From: Salininema proteolyticum | Lineage (GTDB): Bacteria > Actinomycetota > Actinomycetes > Mycobacteriales > Micromonosporaceae | Direction of reading: 5' to 3' | Length of the DNA: 64,000 bases | Assembly: GCF_042685645.1 (NCBI RefSeq) | Contig: NZ_JBHUNX010000001.1 | Coordinates: forward strand, 3,844,001-3,908,000 | Part shown: positions 41,133-49,235 of the stretch, one piece after another | How the letters are laid out: the number at the start of each line of letters is the position of its first letter | How positions within the stretch are numbered: position 1 is the first letter of the stretch | Position numbers and translations under genes: made by a program | The notes under the pieces: generated by a model | What the model was told of the DNA's origin: nothing | The model's database searches: none | What the model saw: the letters and a program-made list of their open reading frames with translations, nothing else

Positions 41133-41154
41133 TTTTGGACTGTTCATTACAGAA
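41133..41154. promoter_or_regulatory. Putative TetR operator, copy 2
   Basis: TTTTGGACTGTTCATTACAG plus AA in the tetR-MFS gap, 12 bp before the GTG of the transporter; matches copy 1 at 16 of 22 positions, so both genes may be controlled by the same repressor. Confidence 0.6.
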
Positions 41155-41166
41155 AGGAACACCGCT

Positions 41167-42411
41167 GTGCCGCAAACCGAACGCAAACAGGCGATACCTC
41201 CGGCCGTCTACATCCTCGGTCTGGCAATCTTCGCCATGGGCACCTCCGAGTTCATGCTCGCCGGGCTGCTCCCCGACATGGCCGCCGACCTCGGCGTCTC
41301 CATCCCCGACGCCGGGCTGCTGATCTCCGCCTTCGCGCTCGGCATGGTCGTCGGAGCCCCCGTCCTCGCCTTGGCGACCCTGCGCCTGCCCCGCCGTCTC
41401 ACCCTGCTGTCGTTCCTGGCCGTGTTCGTCCTCGCCCACATCGTCGGGGCCCTGGTTCTCGATTACGAGGTCCTTCTGGCCACCCGGATCCTCGGAGCCC
41501 TCGTTTACGCCGGGTTCTTCGGGGTCGCGACGGTGGCCGCCTCGGCCATGGTCGCGCCGGCCTCACGCGCCAAGGCCCTGGCGATCGTGGTCGCCGGGGT
41601 GACGGTGTCCACCGTCCTCGGAGTGCCTGCGGGGACCCTGATCAGCCAGTACGCGGACTGGAGGGCGGCGTTCTGGGCCGTCGCCGCACTGACGGCGCTG
41701 GCCTTCGTCGGGGTGCTGACCGCCGTTCCCTCCATTGCCCGGGGAGGACCGGCGCCCCGGATCCGAAACGAACTGCGCGCCATGGCGAGCCTGCCCCTCT
41801 GGGTCGCCTACGGGGCCGTCGCGCTGAGCTTCAGTTCGATGATGGCCACCTTCAGTTACCTGGGGGCCATGCTGACTGACACCACCGGTTTGGCCGAAGG
41901 ATGGGTTCCGGCGGTGCTGGCTCTGTTCGGGCTCGGCTGCCTCATAGGGATCACCGTGGGCGGCAGGGTCGCCGACGAGCATCCCTTCGCCACCCTGTAC
42001 GCGGGGATGGCCGGAGTCATCGTCACCTCTGGACTGGTCGCCGTGGGCGCCGCCGAACCCGCCATGGTGGTCGCGTCCGTCTTCTTCATGGGCGTCTTCG
42101 GGATGGCCTCCAACCCGGCGGTGAGCGTGCGGGTCTTTACGCTGGCCGGCGAGGCCCGGACCCTGGCGGGGGCCTCGGTGACGTCGGTGTTCAACATCGG
42201 CAACACTTTGGCGCCCTGGTTGGGCGGGCTGGTGATCGGGTCCGGGTTCGGCTATGCGGCCGTGCCCTGGGTCGGCGTAGCCATGGCGTCCGGGGCGCTG
42301 TTGCTGGGCCTGTGGGGACACGTGCTGGAGCGCCGCGCGAATGCCGCTGCCGAGGAAGGCGAGAAAGGCGGCGAAGGCAAGTCGGAAGAGCCGGTCCCGG
42401 TCGGAGTTTGA
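41167..42411 (+). CDS. MFS transporter, DHA1 family (chloramphenicol/drug efflux-like)
   Basis: A 414-residue protein with twelve predicted membrane segments. The first, ILGLAIFAMGTSEFMLAGLLPDMAADLGVS, is the hallmark of AraJ/Cmx-type exporters. ATRILGALVYAGFFGVATVAA and VFNIGNTLAPWLGGLVI are other family blocks. The cytoplasmic tail of 30 residues is Glu/Lys-rich. AAAGGAAC lies upstream of GTG 41167; a longer frame begins earlier but adds non-family residues. It probably exports a small hydrophobic drug or metabolite under TetR control. Confidence 0.9.
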   Translation: MPQTERKQAIPPAVYILGLAIFAMGTSEFMLAGLLPDMAADLGVSIPDAGLLISAFALGMVVGAPVLALATLRLPRRLTLLSFLAVFVLAHIVGALVLDYEVLLATRILGALVYAGFFGVATVAASAMVAPASRAKALAIVVAGVTVSTVLGVPAGTLISQYADWRAAFWAVAALTALAFVGVLTAVPSIARGGPAPRIRNELRAMASLPLWVAYGAVALSFSSMMATFSYLGAMLTDTTGLAEGWVPAVLALFGLGCLIGITVGGRVADEHPFATLYAGMAGVIVTSGLVAVGAAEPAMVVASVFFMGVFGMASNPAVSVRVFTLAGEARTLAGASVTSVFNIGNTLAPWLGGLVIGSGFGYAAVPWVGVAMASGALLLGLWGHVLERRANAAAEEGEKGGEGKSEEPVPVGV

Positions 42412-42424
42412 GGAGATGAGAAGT

Positions 42425-42452
42425 GGGCCGGTCCCTGAACGGGATCCGGCCC
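42425..42452 (+). terminator. Hairpin terminator after the MFS gene
   Basis: GGGCCGG pairs with CCGGCCC around an inner CCC/GGG, followed by TCTTTG. Confidence 0.7.
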
Positions 42453-42499
42453 TCTTTGAGGTCGTGTTCTGGCGGTGAGACGCCGCCGGGCATCGGGTC

Positions 42500-42575
42500 T
42501 GGCGCCCCAGGCAGGATTCGAACCTGCGACACCCGCTTTAGGAGAGCGGTGCTCTATCCCCTGAGCTACTGAGGC
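42500..42575 (-). tRNA. tRNA-Arg (anticodon CCT)
   Basis: The minus strand gives a full cloverleaf: acceptor GCCTCAG/CTGGGGC (one G-T wobble), D-arm GCTC/GAGC, anticodon stem CCGCT/AGCGG with loop CTCCTAA (anticodon CCT, reads AGG), T-arm GCAGG-TTCGAAT-CCTGC, discriminator G and encoded CCA. Confidence 0.95.
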
Positions 42576-42710
42576 AACGCGCCGGAAAACCGACGCGGAG
42601 ACAAGTATACAAGCCGCACTGCGACCCATGGCTCGGCGCCCTGGGGCTTCCGGCCCACAGGTCACCGCTCCTGGCGACGGGCCGCACCGTACCCGGCGAG
42701 ACCGCGAAGC

Positions 42711-43850
42711 CTAGTTCTTGGCAACGTCCGGATACTCCTCCAGGAAATCTCCCACGGTGTCGTCGCGGACGGCTTCGTAGAGCACGGGTGCCAGGTCGTC
42801 GTCCGAAATGACGACCGATTGGCCGTTCATATTCCCGCTGCCCAGGTTGGGACTGGTCAAGAACTGGATGTCCTTCGGCCGGATATTGATCAGGCGCACG
42901 CCGGTCGATATGACGTCGAAGCCCTGGTCGACCTTGACTGCCCCGGAGATGGACTCGATGAACTCGGTCAGCCGCGCAGGAGAGGACAGGACGCCGAGCG
43001 AGACGGCCGAGTTCATGATGCCCGTGATCAGCTGCTGCTGGTGCTGCATACGGGCGAAGTCCCCCCGCTGCCACTGCTTGCGCTGACGGACGTAGTCGAG
43101 GGCCTCCTCGCCGTTCATCTCCATGGGCCCCTTGGAGAAGAAACGGTGCTCCCCGTGGATGGAGGTCACTCCGGTCTCGTCGTAGTAGTTCGGAGCGTCG
43201 GCGGCCTCCACATCGATCGTCACACCGTCGACGGCGTCGACGACCTCGATGAGGCCGTTGAAGTTGATCTCGACGATGTGATCGACGCGGACCTGCGTGT
43301 ACTCCTCCAGGGTCTGAACGGTCAGGTTCGCCCCGCCCCAGGCGTAGGCGGCGTTGAACTTCGCCTCGGCACCCGAGTACTCCGCGTTCGGGTCCTCGGG
43401 AATGTGCACCCACAGGTCGCGCGGGATGGAGACGCCGTAAGCACTCTTTCCCGCGGCGTCCACGTGCATGAGGATCGCCGTGTCGGAACGGCCCGAGTCG
43501 TCGTCCTGGCGGCTGTCGTTGCCCAGCACGAGGATGTTCATCGCGCCCGAGGCGCCCTCCGGCGGGCGGTTGGGGATCTCGTCGAGGTCGAAGGCGCGGT
43601 TGAGGTCGTCATTGGCCTTGTCGGCGAGATTCCAGTACCGCAGCCCGAATCCGCCGGCGACGAGCGAGGCGACGAGCCCGATGCCGGACCCGATCAGCCC
43701 GCGGCGCGTCGGCCCGTCCGGCGAGGGCGCCGGGCCCACGCGGGCCCCGCCCTGTTGCGGCGGATAGCCTCCGCGGTCCCCATAGCGGCTTCGCTGCGGT
43801 CCCGAAGGTACGGACGCGCTGCCTGAGACTCTGCCTGAGTTTCGACTCAT
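42711..43850 (-). CDS. LytR-CpsA-Psr (LCP) family wall glycopolymer ligase
   Basis: A 379-residue membrane protein that transfers lipid-linked glycopolymers to peptidoglycan outside the cell. N-terminal 48 residues are Pro/Gly/Arg-rich and cytoplasmic; one membrane segment at about 50-68; LCP domain from about 103 with NILVLGNDSRQDD, RSDTAILMHVD, VSIPRDLWV and EALDYVRQRKQWQRGDFARMQHQQQ (the conserved Arg and Asp that bind the pyrophosphate lipid). No C-terminal LytR_C domain. It is 9 bp after the UDP-xylose synthase gene, third in the operon. Confidence 0.93.
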   Translation of the reverse strand: MSRNSGRVSGSASVPSGPQRSRYGDRGGYPPQQGGARVGPAPSPDGPTRRGLIGSGIGLVASLVAGGFGLRYWNLADKANDDLNRAFDLDEIPNRPPEGASGAMNILVLGNDSRQDDDSGRSDTAILMHVDAAGKSAYGVSIPRDLWVHIPEDPNAEYSGAEAKFNAAYAWGGANLTVQTLEEYTQVRVDHIVEINFNGLIEVVDAVDGVTIDVEAADAPNYYDETGVTSIHGEHRFFSKGPMEMNGEEALDYVRQRKQWQRGDFARMQHQQQLITGIMNSAVSLGVLSSPARLTEFIESISGAVKVDQGFDVISTGVRLINIRPKDIQFLTSPNLGSGNMNGQSVVISDDDLAPVLYEAVRDDTVGDFLEEYPDVAKN

Positions 43851-43859
43851 AGATCCACT

Positions 43860-44810
43860 TTAAGGGGTCGCGGCCAGTTGCCGGAAGTAGTCGATCGTCG
43901 ATTTCAGCCCCGCCTCGTAGGAGATCTGGGGCTCGTAACCGAGGAGCTCCCGCGCCTTGGCGAGGTCCGGGCGGCGCCGCTCCGGATCGTCCTCGCGCGC
44001 GGGATGGTACTCCACTTCGGACTGCGATCCGGTGAGGCGCACGATCGTGTCGGCGATGTCCTTGACGGTCAGCTCGTAGACCGACCCGAGGTTGACCGGC
44101 CCGGCCTCGCCCGACTCCGCGAGCGCGGTGATGCCGGAGACGAGGTCGTCGATGTAGCAGATGGACCGGGTCTGCTCGCCGGTCCCGTAGATCGGCAGCG
44201 GCTCGCCGGCCAGGGCCTTGTTGATGAAGTTGGGGATGACGCGCCCGTCGTCGGGTCGGTTGCGGGGCCCGTAGGTGTTGAAGATGCGGACGATGGCGGC
44301 GTCGAGCCCCTGGCGGCGGTAGGTGAAGGTCGCGGCCTCGGAGAAGCGCTTGGCCTCGTCGTAGCAGGAGCGCGGCCCGTTGGGATTGACGTTGCCCCAG
44401 TACTCCTCGGGCTGCGGGTGGACCTGCGGGTCGCCGTAGACCTCGGAGGTGGAGGCCATGAGGAAGCGCGCGCCGTCGCGCTTGGCGCGGTCGAGGGCGT
44501 GGAAGGTCCCGGCGCTGTCGACCTTGAGGATCTCGACGGGGAGGGTCTCGAAGTCGACCGGCGAGGCGGGGCAGGCGAAGTGCAGGACGAGGTCGTAGGG
44601 CTCCTCGGGGAGGGGGAGGCCTTCGGAGACGTCGGCCTCGACCACGGTCAGCCCCGGGTGGGACGCGAGGTTCTTCGGACTGCCGGTGCAGTAGTTGTCC
44701 ACGGCCGTCACCGAGCAGCCTCTGGCCAGATACTCGTCGACCAGGTGCGATCCGATGAATCCCGCTCCCCCGGTGACGAGCACTCGACTGCCGTTCTCGA
44801 ACTTGCCCAT
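43860..44810 (-). CDS. UDP-glucuronate decarboxylase / UDP-xylose synthase-like SDR
   Basis: A 316-residue extended SDR. Rossmann loop VLVTGGAGFIGSHL (residues 10-23); HFACPASPVDFE; catalytic Ser/Thr-Tyr-Lys as STSEVYG, then SCYDEAKR; YWGNVNPNGPRSC, which is characteristic of UXS; FNTYGPRNRPDDGRVIPNF. It would convert UDP-glucuronate to UDP-xylose. Being between an initiating glycosylphosphotransferase and an LCP ligase suggests that xylose (or a derivative) is a sugar of the polymer. Confidence 0.88.
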   Translation of the reverse strand: MGKFENGSRVLVTGGAGFIGSHLVDEYLARGCSVTAVDNYCTGSPKNLASHPGLTVVEADVSEGLPLPEEPYDLVLHFACPASPVDFETLPVEILKVDSAGTFHALDRAKRDGARFLMASTSEVYGDPQVHPQPEEYWGNVNPNGPRSCYDEAKRFSEAATFTYRRQGLDAAIVRIFNTYGPRNRPDDGRVIPNFINKALAGEPLPIYGTGEQTRSICYIDDLVSGITALAESGEAGPVNLGSVYELTVKDIADTIVRLTGSQSEVEYHPAREDDPERRRPDLAKARELLGYEPQISYEAGLKSTIDYFRQLAATP

Positions 44811-44917
44811 GTCTTCCTCAACTGTTCAAATGGTCGTTTGTCGGGGTTCCGGGGGTGGAAACCTTCGATGGTACCGGAGCTTTCGGGCGCCGCTCCACAG
44901 GCAACTATAGCGGGTGC

Positions 44918-46456
44918 TCAATACGCGCCCTTCGACTTCATGACCGCGCTCACTGTCCGCAGGAGGATCTGGAGGTCCGTGGTGAGCGACCAGTTGTCGA
45001 CGTAGTAGAGGTCCAGGCGGACGGCGTCGTCCCAGGACAGGTCGGAGCGGCCGGACACCTGCCAGAGGCCGGTGATGCCGGGCCGGACGAGGAGGCGGCG
45101 GCGCACGTCGCCGAGGAAGTCTCCGTTCTCGGCGGGCAGCGGTCGCGGTCCGACCAGGCTCATCTCTCCCTTGAGCACGTTGATCAGCTGGGGCAGCTCG
45201 TCGATCGAGGTCCGTCTTAGGAATTTTCCGATCCGGGTGATCCGGGGGTCGTCCTTCATCTTGAAGAGGAGGCCGTCGGACTCGTTCTCCATCATGAGGG
45301 CGGCCTGGCGCTCCTCGGCGTCGATGTACATGGTGCGGAACTTCCAGCAGAGGAAGGTCTCGCCCTCGCGGCCGACGCGGGGTTGGCGGAAGAAGACCGG
45401 CCCGGGGCTGTCGAGCTTGATCAGCAGGGCGGTGACCAGCAGGAGCGGGGAGATGACGATGAGCCCGAGGAGGGAGGCGGTGAAGTCGAGGATGTTCTTG
45501 GCCAGCCAGCTCATGCCGGAGATGGTGGGCTCTTCGACGTGGAGGAGGGGTAGGCCCTCGACGGGGCGGATGTGGACGCGGGGCCCGGCGATGTCGGTCA
45601 GCTGCGGGGCGACCATGAGGTCGCGTCCGGAGCCTTCGAGCTGCCAGGCGAGGCGGCGCAGGTCGCCGGGCTTGGTGGAGGCGCGTCCGCAGACGGCGAG
45701 GGTGTCGGCCTTGACGCGTTCGGCGACAGAGACGATGTCGGAGGAGGCGTAGACGGGGACGGGGGTGTCGAGCCCGCGGACCGCGGAGGCGCCCTCGGTG
45801 ACGTAGATGGCGATCGGCTTGAGCCCGGCGGAGGGGGAGCGCGTGATGACGCGGTAGACCTCGAGCGTCTCGGGGTAGGAGCCGATGAGGAGGACGCGTT
45901 GGACGGCGCGGCCCCGGGCGCGCGCCTGGTAGAGGAGGGCCCGGAGGATCCAGCGTATGCCCGCTATGAGGAGGGCGGCGGCGAGGAGCCCGACGGCGAC
46001 GGTGGCGCGGGAGACGTCGGTCTTGAACGACAGGGCGAGGAAGGAGACCAGTCCCAGCATGATGAAGCTGGAGCGGACGACGCGTTTGAACTCGTCGGTG
46101 CCGAAGCCGAGGTAGCGGCGGTCGTAGGCGCTGTTGCCCCAGAGGATGAGGATCCATCCCAGCGGGATGCCGATCCAGGTCAGGATGTAGTACATCGGGT
46201 CGAGGGAGCCGTCGATCTCCTCGAAGCCGGCGTAGGGGGTGTCGGTGAACCAGACGGCGATGGCGGTCGCGGAGAGGGCGGCGAAGAGGTCGGCGAAGAC
46301 GAGTGCGACACGGTAGGAGTGGTGCCAGTTGACGGCCTGGGCGTGGCGTTTCCAGGCGGAGCGTATGACGCCGTTGGTGGAGAGTTCCTCGGGGGGCTCC
46401 TTGCCGGTGTCCTCAGGTTTGCTCAACTGATGTCCCGTCTGTATCGTTTCGGCCAT
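44918..46456 (-). CDS. Polyprenyl-phosphate sugar phosphotransferase (initiating, WbaP/CpsE-like)
   Basis: A 512-residue integral membrane enzyme that starts glycan assembly by moving a sugar-1-phosphate to undecaprenyl phosphate. Several membrane segments occupy about 45-175 and a CoA-binding-like domain follows (VQRVLLIGSYPETLEVYR). The catalytic domain near 315-512 has FDFTASLLGL, DSPGPVFFRQPRVG, WKFRTMY, RRTSIDELPQLINV, EMSLVGPRPL and RPGITGLWQVSGRSDL. The ATG at 46456 is used, with GGAGAC upstream. First gene of a GPT-UXS-LCP operon. Confidence 0.92.
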   Translation of the reverse strand: MAETIQTGHQLSKPEDTGKEPPEELSTNGVIRSAWKRHAQAVNWHHSYRVALVFADLFAALSATAIAVWFTDTPYAGFEEIDGSLDPMYYILTWIGIPLGWILILWGNSAYDRRYLGFGTDEFKRVVRSSFIMLGLVSFLALSFKTDVSRATVAVGLLAAALLIAGIRWILRALLYQARARGRAVQRVLLIGSYPETLEVYRVITRSPSAGLKPIAIYVTEGASAVRGLDTPVPVYASSDIVSVAERVKADTLAVCGRASTKPGDLRRLAWQLEGSGRDLMVAPQLTDIAGPRVHIRPVEGLPLLHVEEPTISGMSWLAKNILDFTASLLGLIVISPLLLVTALLIKLDSPGPVFFRQPRVGREGETFLCWKFRTMYIDAEERQAALMMENESDGLLFKMKDDPRITRIGKFLRRTSIDELPQLINVLKGEMSLVGPRPLPAENGDFLGDVRRRLLVRPGITGLWQVSGRSDLSWDDAVRLDLYYVDNWSLTTDLQILLRTVSAVMKSKGAY

Positions 46457-46887
46457 CCGGTCTCCGCCTTCGCTCGGGTGTCGGCCGAGGCGTCCGCGCG
46501 GTCCTCCGTGGTCCCGCCCGGGAGATCGGGCGGCGGCGCGGCGCCCGCCCTCCGGAGCGCCTCCTCGGCCTGCCGAGCGCTGCTCCACGGGGACCGGTGC
46601 CGCTCGGGCGGCCGGGTACTCCGATAAACTACACCCCTGACGAGGCGGGCCTTACCGGTCGCGCCCGCTGGAGTGCTCGACGACCATTAGAGTCTACCCG
46701 GCGTTTCCCGCCGTGCTCCGCCTCCCGGCCCGGGCGCGGCCTGGACCGGAGTCCGCCGGTGACGGAGCGTTGCCTCCGCTGGTGCGCGCTCGGCCGGACG
46801 CGATCCCGGCGCCGCGGGGCGTGCACTCGCCCCCGTCTTGCATCGCCCTCGGAATTTGGAGCCCTGGCGGCTCTGGGAAGGAACACC
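46457..46887. other. 431-bp divergent control region, GPT operon / GT4
   Basis: No gene is supported. It carries the 5' region of the GPT-UXS-LCP operon on the minus strand and of the GT4 gene on the plus strand. No clean promoter pair was found. GGGAAGGAAC just before the GTG at 46888 is the ribosome site. Confidence 0.45.
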
Positions 46888-48054
46888 GTGAAGGTCGTCA
46901 TCGCGCACAACCGCTATGCCTCGGCTCAGCCCTCGGGCGAGAACGTGATCGTGGACTACGAGATCGGCGCGCTGCGGGAGGCCGGCGTCGAGGTCGTCCC
47001 GTTCCTGCGCTCTTCGGACGAGATCGCGGGGATGTCGGCCGCGAAGAAGGCCTCGCTGGCGCTGTCGCCGGTCTACGCGCGCGGCGTCCAGAAGGAGCTG
47101 GGCCACCTGCTGGAGCGCGAGCGGCCCGACATCCTCCACGTCCACAACGTCTATCCGCTCCTGTCGCCCGCCGTGGTGGACACGGCGCACCGGCACGGCG
47201 TGAAGGTCGTGCAGACGATCCACAACTACCGGCACGACTGCCTCAACGGGCTCTACTTCCGCGACGGGCACGACTGCCACGACTGCCACGGCAAGCGCTG
47301 GAAGGGCCCGGGCGTGCTGCACGCCTGCTACCGGGGCTCGCGGGCGCAGAGCGCGGTCATGGCGACCTCGCTGGGGGTCAACCGCGACGTGTGGCGCCGC
47401 GTGGACCGCTTCGTGGCCCTGACCGACAACATGGCCGCCTACCTCCGGTCGATCGGCATGGAGGAGGACCGGATCCGGGTCAAGCCGAACGCCATGCCCG
47501 ATCCGGGAGAGCCGAAGCCGCTGGGCGAGGGTTTCCTGTTCGGCGCGCGCCTGGTTCCCGAGAAGGGAGTCGAGCTGCTGCTGGACGCGTGGAGCCGGGT
47601 GGGGAGGGAGTCCGGCGCGACGTTGACGATCGCCGGGGACGGCCCTCTGCGGGAGGTCGTCGAGCGGGCCGCGAACGCCGGAGAGGTCCGCTACGTCGGG
47701 CCGCAGGACCGCGAGGGGATGGCGGGGCTCCTGGAGGGGGCCGCCGCCGTGGTCGTCCCGTCGATCTGGGAGGACATCCTGCCGACCTCGGGCCTGGAGG
47801 CGCTGGCGGCCGGAAGGGCCGTCACGGCCACTCGAATGGGTGGTGCTCCGTTCATCGTCGGGGATCACACCGACGCGCCGTCCGGCGTGGTGGCGGATCC
47901 TTCGCCGGCCGCTCTCGCCCGGGCACTGGAGGAGACGTACGCGCAGGTGGGCACGTATGCGAGCGCGGCACGGAGACGGTATGAACAGGTGTTCTCCCCG
48001 GAGGTCGCGCTGCGCCGACTGGTGGAGATATACGGGGAACTGACCGGGGTTTGA
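46888..48054 (+). CDS. GT4 glycosyltransferase (different subgroup)
   Basis: A 388-residue GT-B enzyme. VKVVIAHNRYASAQPSGENVIVD gives the acceptor loop; HVHNVYPLLSP, QTIHNYRHDC, a Cys-containing DCHDCHGKRW stretch, GARLVPEKGVELLL, GDGPLREV, and a weak E-x7-E site as EDILPTSGLE in the donor domain. It does not share the MKIT/GQEH blocks of the four paralogs, so it is a separate subgroup. Divergent from the GPT-UXS-LCP operon, so probably adds a later sugar of the same polymer. Confidence 0.87.
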   Translation: MKVVIAHNRYASAQPSGENVIVDYEIGALREAGVEVVPFLRSSDEIAGMSAAKKASLALSPVYARGVQKELGHLLERERPDILHVHNVYPLLSPAVVDTAHRHGVKVVQTIHNYRHDCLNGLYFRDGHDCHDCHGKRWKGPGVLHACYRGSRAQSAVMATSLGVNRDVWRRVDRFVALTDNMAAYLRSIGMEEDRIRVKPNAMPDPGEPKPLGEGFLFGARLVPEKGVELLLDAWSRVGRESGATLTIAGDGPLREVVERAANAGEVRYVGPQDREGMAGLLEGAAAVVVPSIWEDILPTSGLEALAAGRAVTATRMGGAPFIVGDHTDAPSGVVADPSPAALARALEETYAQVGTYASAARRRYEQVFSPEVALRRLVEIYGELTGV

Positions 48055-48177
48055 TCTATTGTGACCGGTTGAGTAACCGACCCCTCACGTGGTGCAGGCG
48101 GCTTTTCCATGCCACAATTGGGCATGTCGCGGTCGACGGCGACGCCCCTAATGCCGAACCAGGGATGCGAGGTGCTC

Positions 48178-48525
48178 ATGGACGCAGGCACTGAACCCGA
48201 GCTGGGTCTCAAACTCTCGACTTCAGGCCCGTACGCTGTCATCGCCGTGAGCGGCGAGATCGACATGTACACGGCGCCCCAGTTGCGCGAGGCCATCAAC
48301 CAGACGGTGTCGGGGGGACACGACCTCCTCGCCGTGGACCTGTCCCAGGTCGAGTTCTGCGACTCCACCGGTCTGGGCGTGCTGGTGGGCGCGCGGCGCA
48401 GCCTGACGCGGCTGGGCGGCCACCTGGTCGTCGTGGCGACCAACAAGCGCATCGAGAAGCTCCTGCAGCTGACGGGGCTCGACGTGGTGCTGGACGTCCG
48501 GAAGAGCGTGCCGGACGCAGAATGA
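48178..48525 (+). CDS. bldG: Anti-sigma factor antagonist, STAS domain (BldG-like)
   Basis: A 115-residue STAS protein. The core is AVIAVSGEIDMYTAPQLREAI and the phosphorylation loop is VEFCDSTGLGVLVGARR with the phosphorylatable Ser in DST. Phosphorylated by its kinase partner it releases the sigma factor. In Streptomyces, BldG is needed for development and antibiotic production. The start could be as far as 48109, but ATG 48178 with GAGG upstream gives the usual short N-terminus. Overlaps the next gene by 4 bp (ATGA). Confidence 0.85.
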   Translation: MDAGTEPELGLKLSTSGPYAVIAVSGEIDMYTAPQLREAINQTVSGGHDLLAVDLSQVEFCDSTGLGVLVGARRSLTRLGGHLVVVATNKRIEKLLQLTGLDVVLDVRKSVPDAE

Positions 48526-48971
48526 ACACGGTCGAGATCTCCTTTTCCTTCACCCCAGCCGCCGCGTACGTCCGGGCGGCGAGGCTGGTCGCAGCCGACG
48601 TGGCCTCGCAGTCGGGCGTGGACGCGATGAGCCGCGACGAGATCCAGCAGGCGACCGGGGAGGCGTGCACGCGCGCCATTCTGCGCCACCGCCAGGCGCA
48701 CCTCAAGGACCTTGTGCACGTTGGCTTTTCGATTGGTGATCATTTCATGGTCAAAGTCACCGATAATGCGCAGGACTCGCGCACGCCGGTCCTCCAGCCG
48801 GGCGACCACCTGCCGCCGGCGACGGAGGACTCCTCTTCGGAGGATCTGACCCTCGTCGTGCTGTCCAACCTGGTCGCGGACTTCCGGGTGACCCCGGGGG
48901 ACGGCGAGCGGGGCTCCACGGTGCTCATGCGCTGGCCGCTGCGGGCCAAGGACTCCCCCGACGCGGAGTAG
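48522..48971 (+). CDS. Anti-sigma regulatory factor, GHKL-type ATPase (BldG partner)
   Basis: A 149-residue protein of the RsbW/SpoIIAB type that would bind BldG and a sigma factor. The N-box region reads TGEACTRAILRHRQAH: the metal-binding Asn of the usual EAxxNA is Arg here. The G1-box equivalent is VKVTDNAQDS, and a C-terminal LTLVVLSNL and STVLMRW complete the fold. Translational overlap ATGA with bldG implies coupled synthesis. The Asn change could mean altered nucleotide binding, or a known property of this actinobacterial branch. Confidence 0.83.
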   Translation: MNTVEISFSFTPAAAYVRAARLVAADVASQSGVDAMSRDEIQQATGEACTRAILRHRQAHLKDLVHVGFSIGDHFMVKVTDNAQDSRTPVLQPGDHLPPATEDSSSEDLTLVVLSNLVADFRVTPGDGERGSTVLMRWPLRAKDSPDAE

Positions 48972-49235
48972 TCGGCGCCCCACAGAGAAGACCCTGCGCA
49001 GAAGGGTTCGACACCCTCCTAAATAGATACATATCCATCGCTCATATGTTCGCATTCTAGCGTTCGACGTGAATCTATCTCATTCGACGCCCTGCGACAT
49101 GACCTGTCCCATATCGGCCGCGGTCCTCCCAGTACACTCCGCACATGCCGGCCTGCTCCCTGCGACCCTCCGGAAGGGAGCACAGCCCGCGCGGCGGCCG
49201 GACACTGTACCCGAACTTCAAGGAGGACAGCGTCA

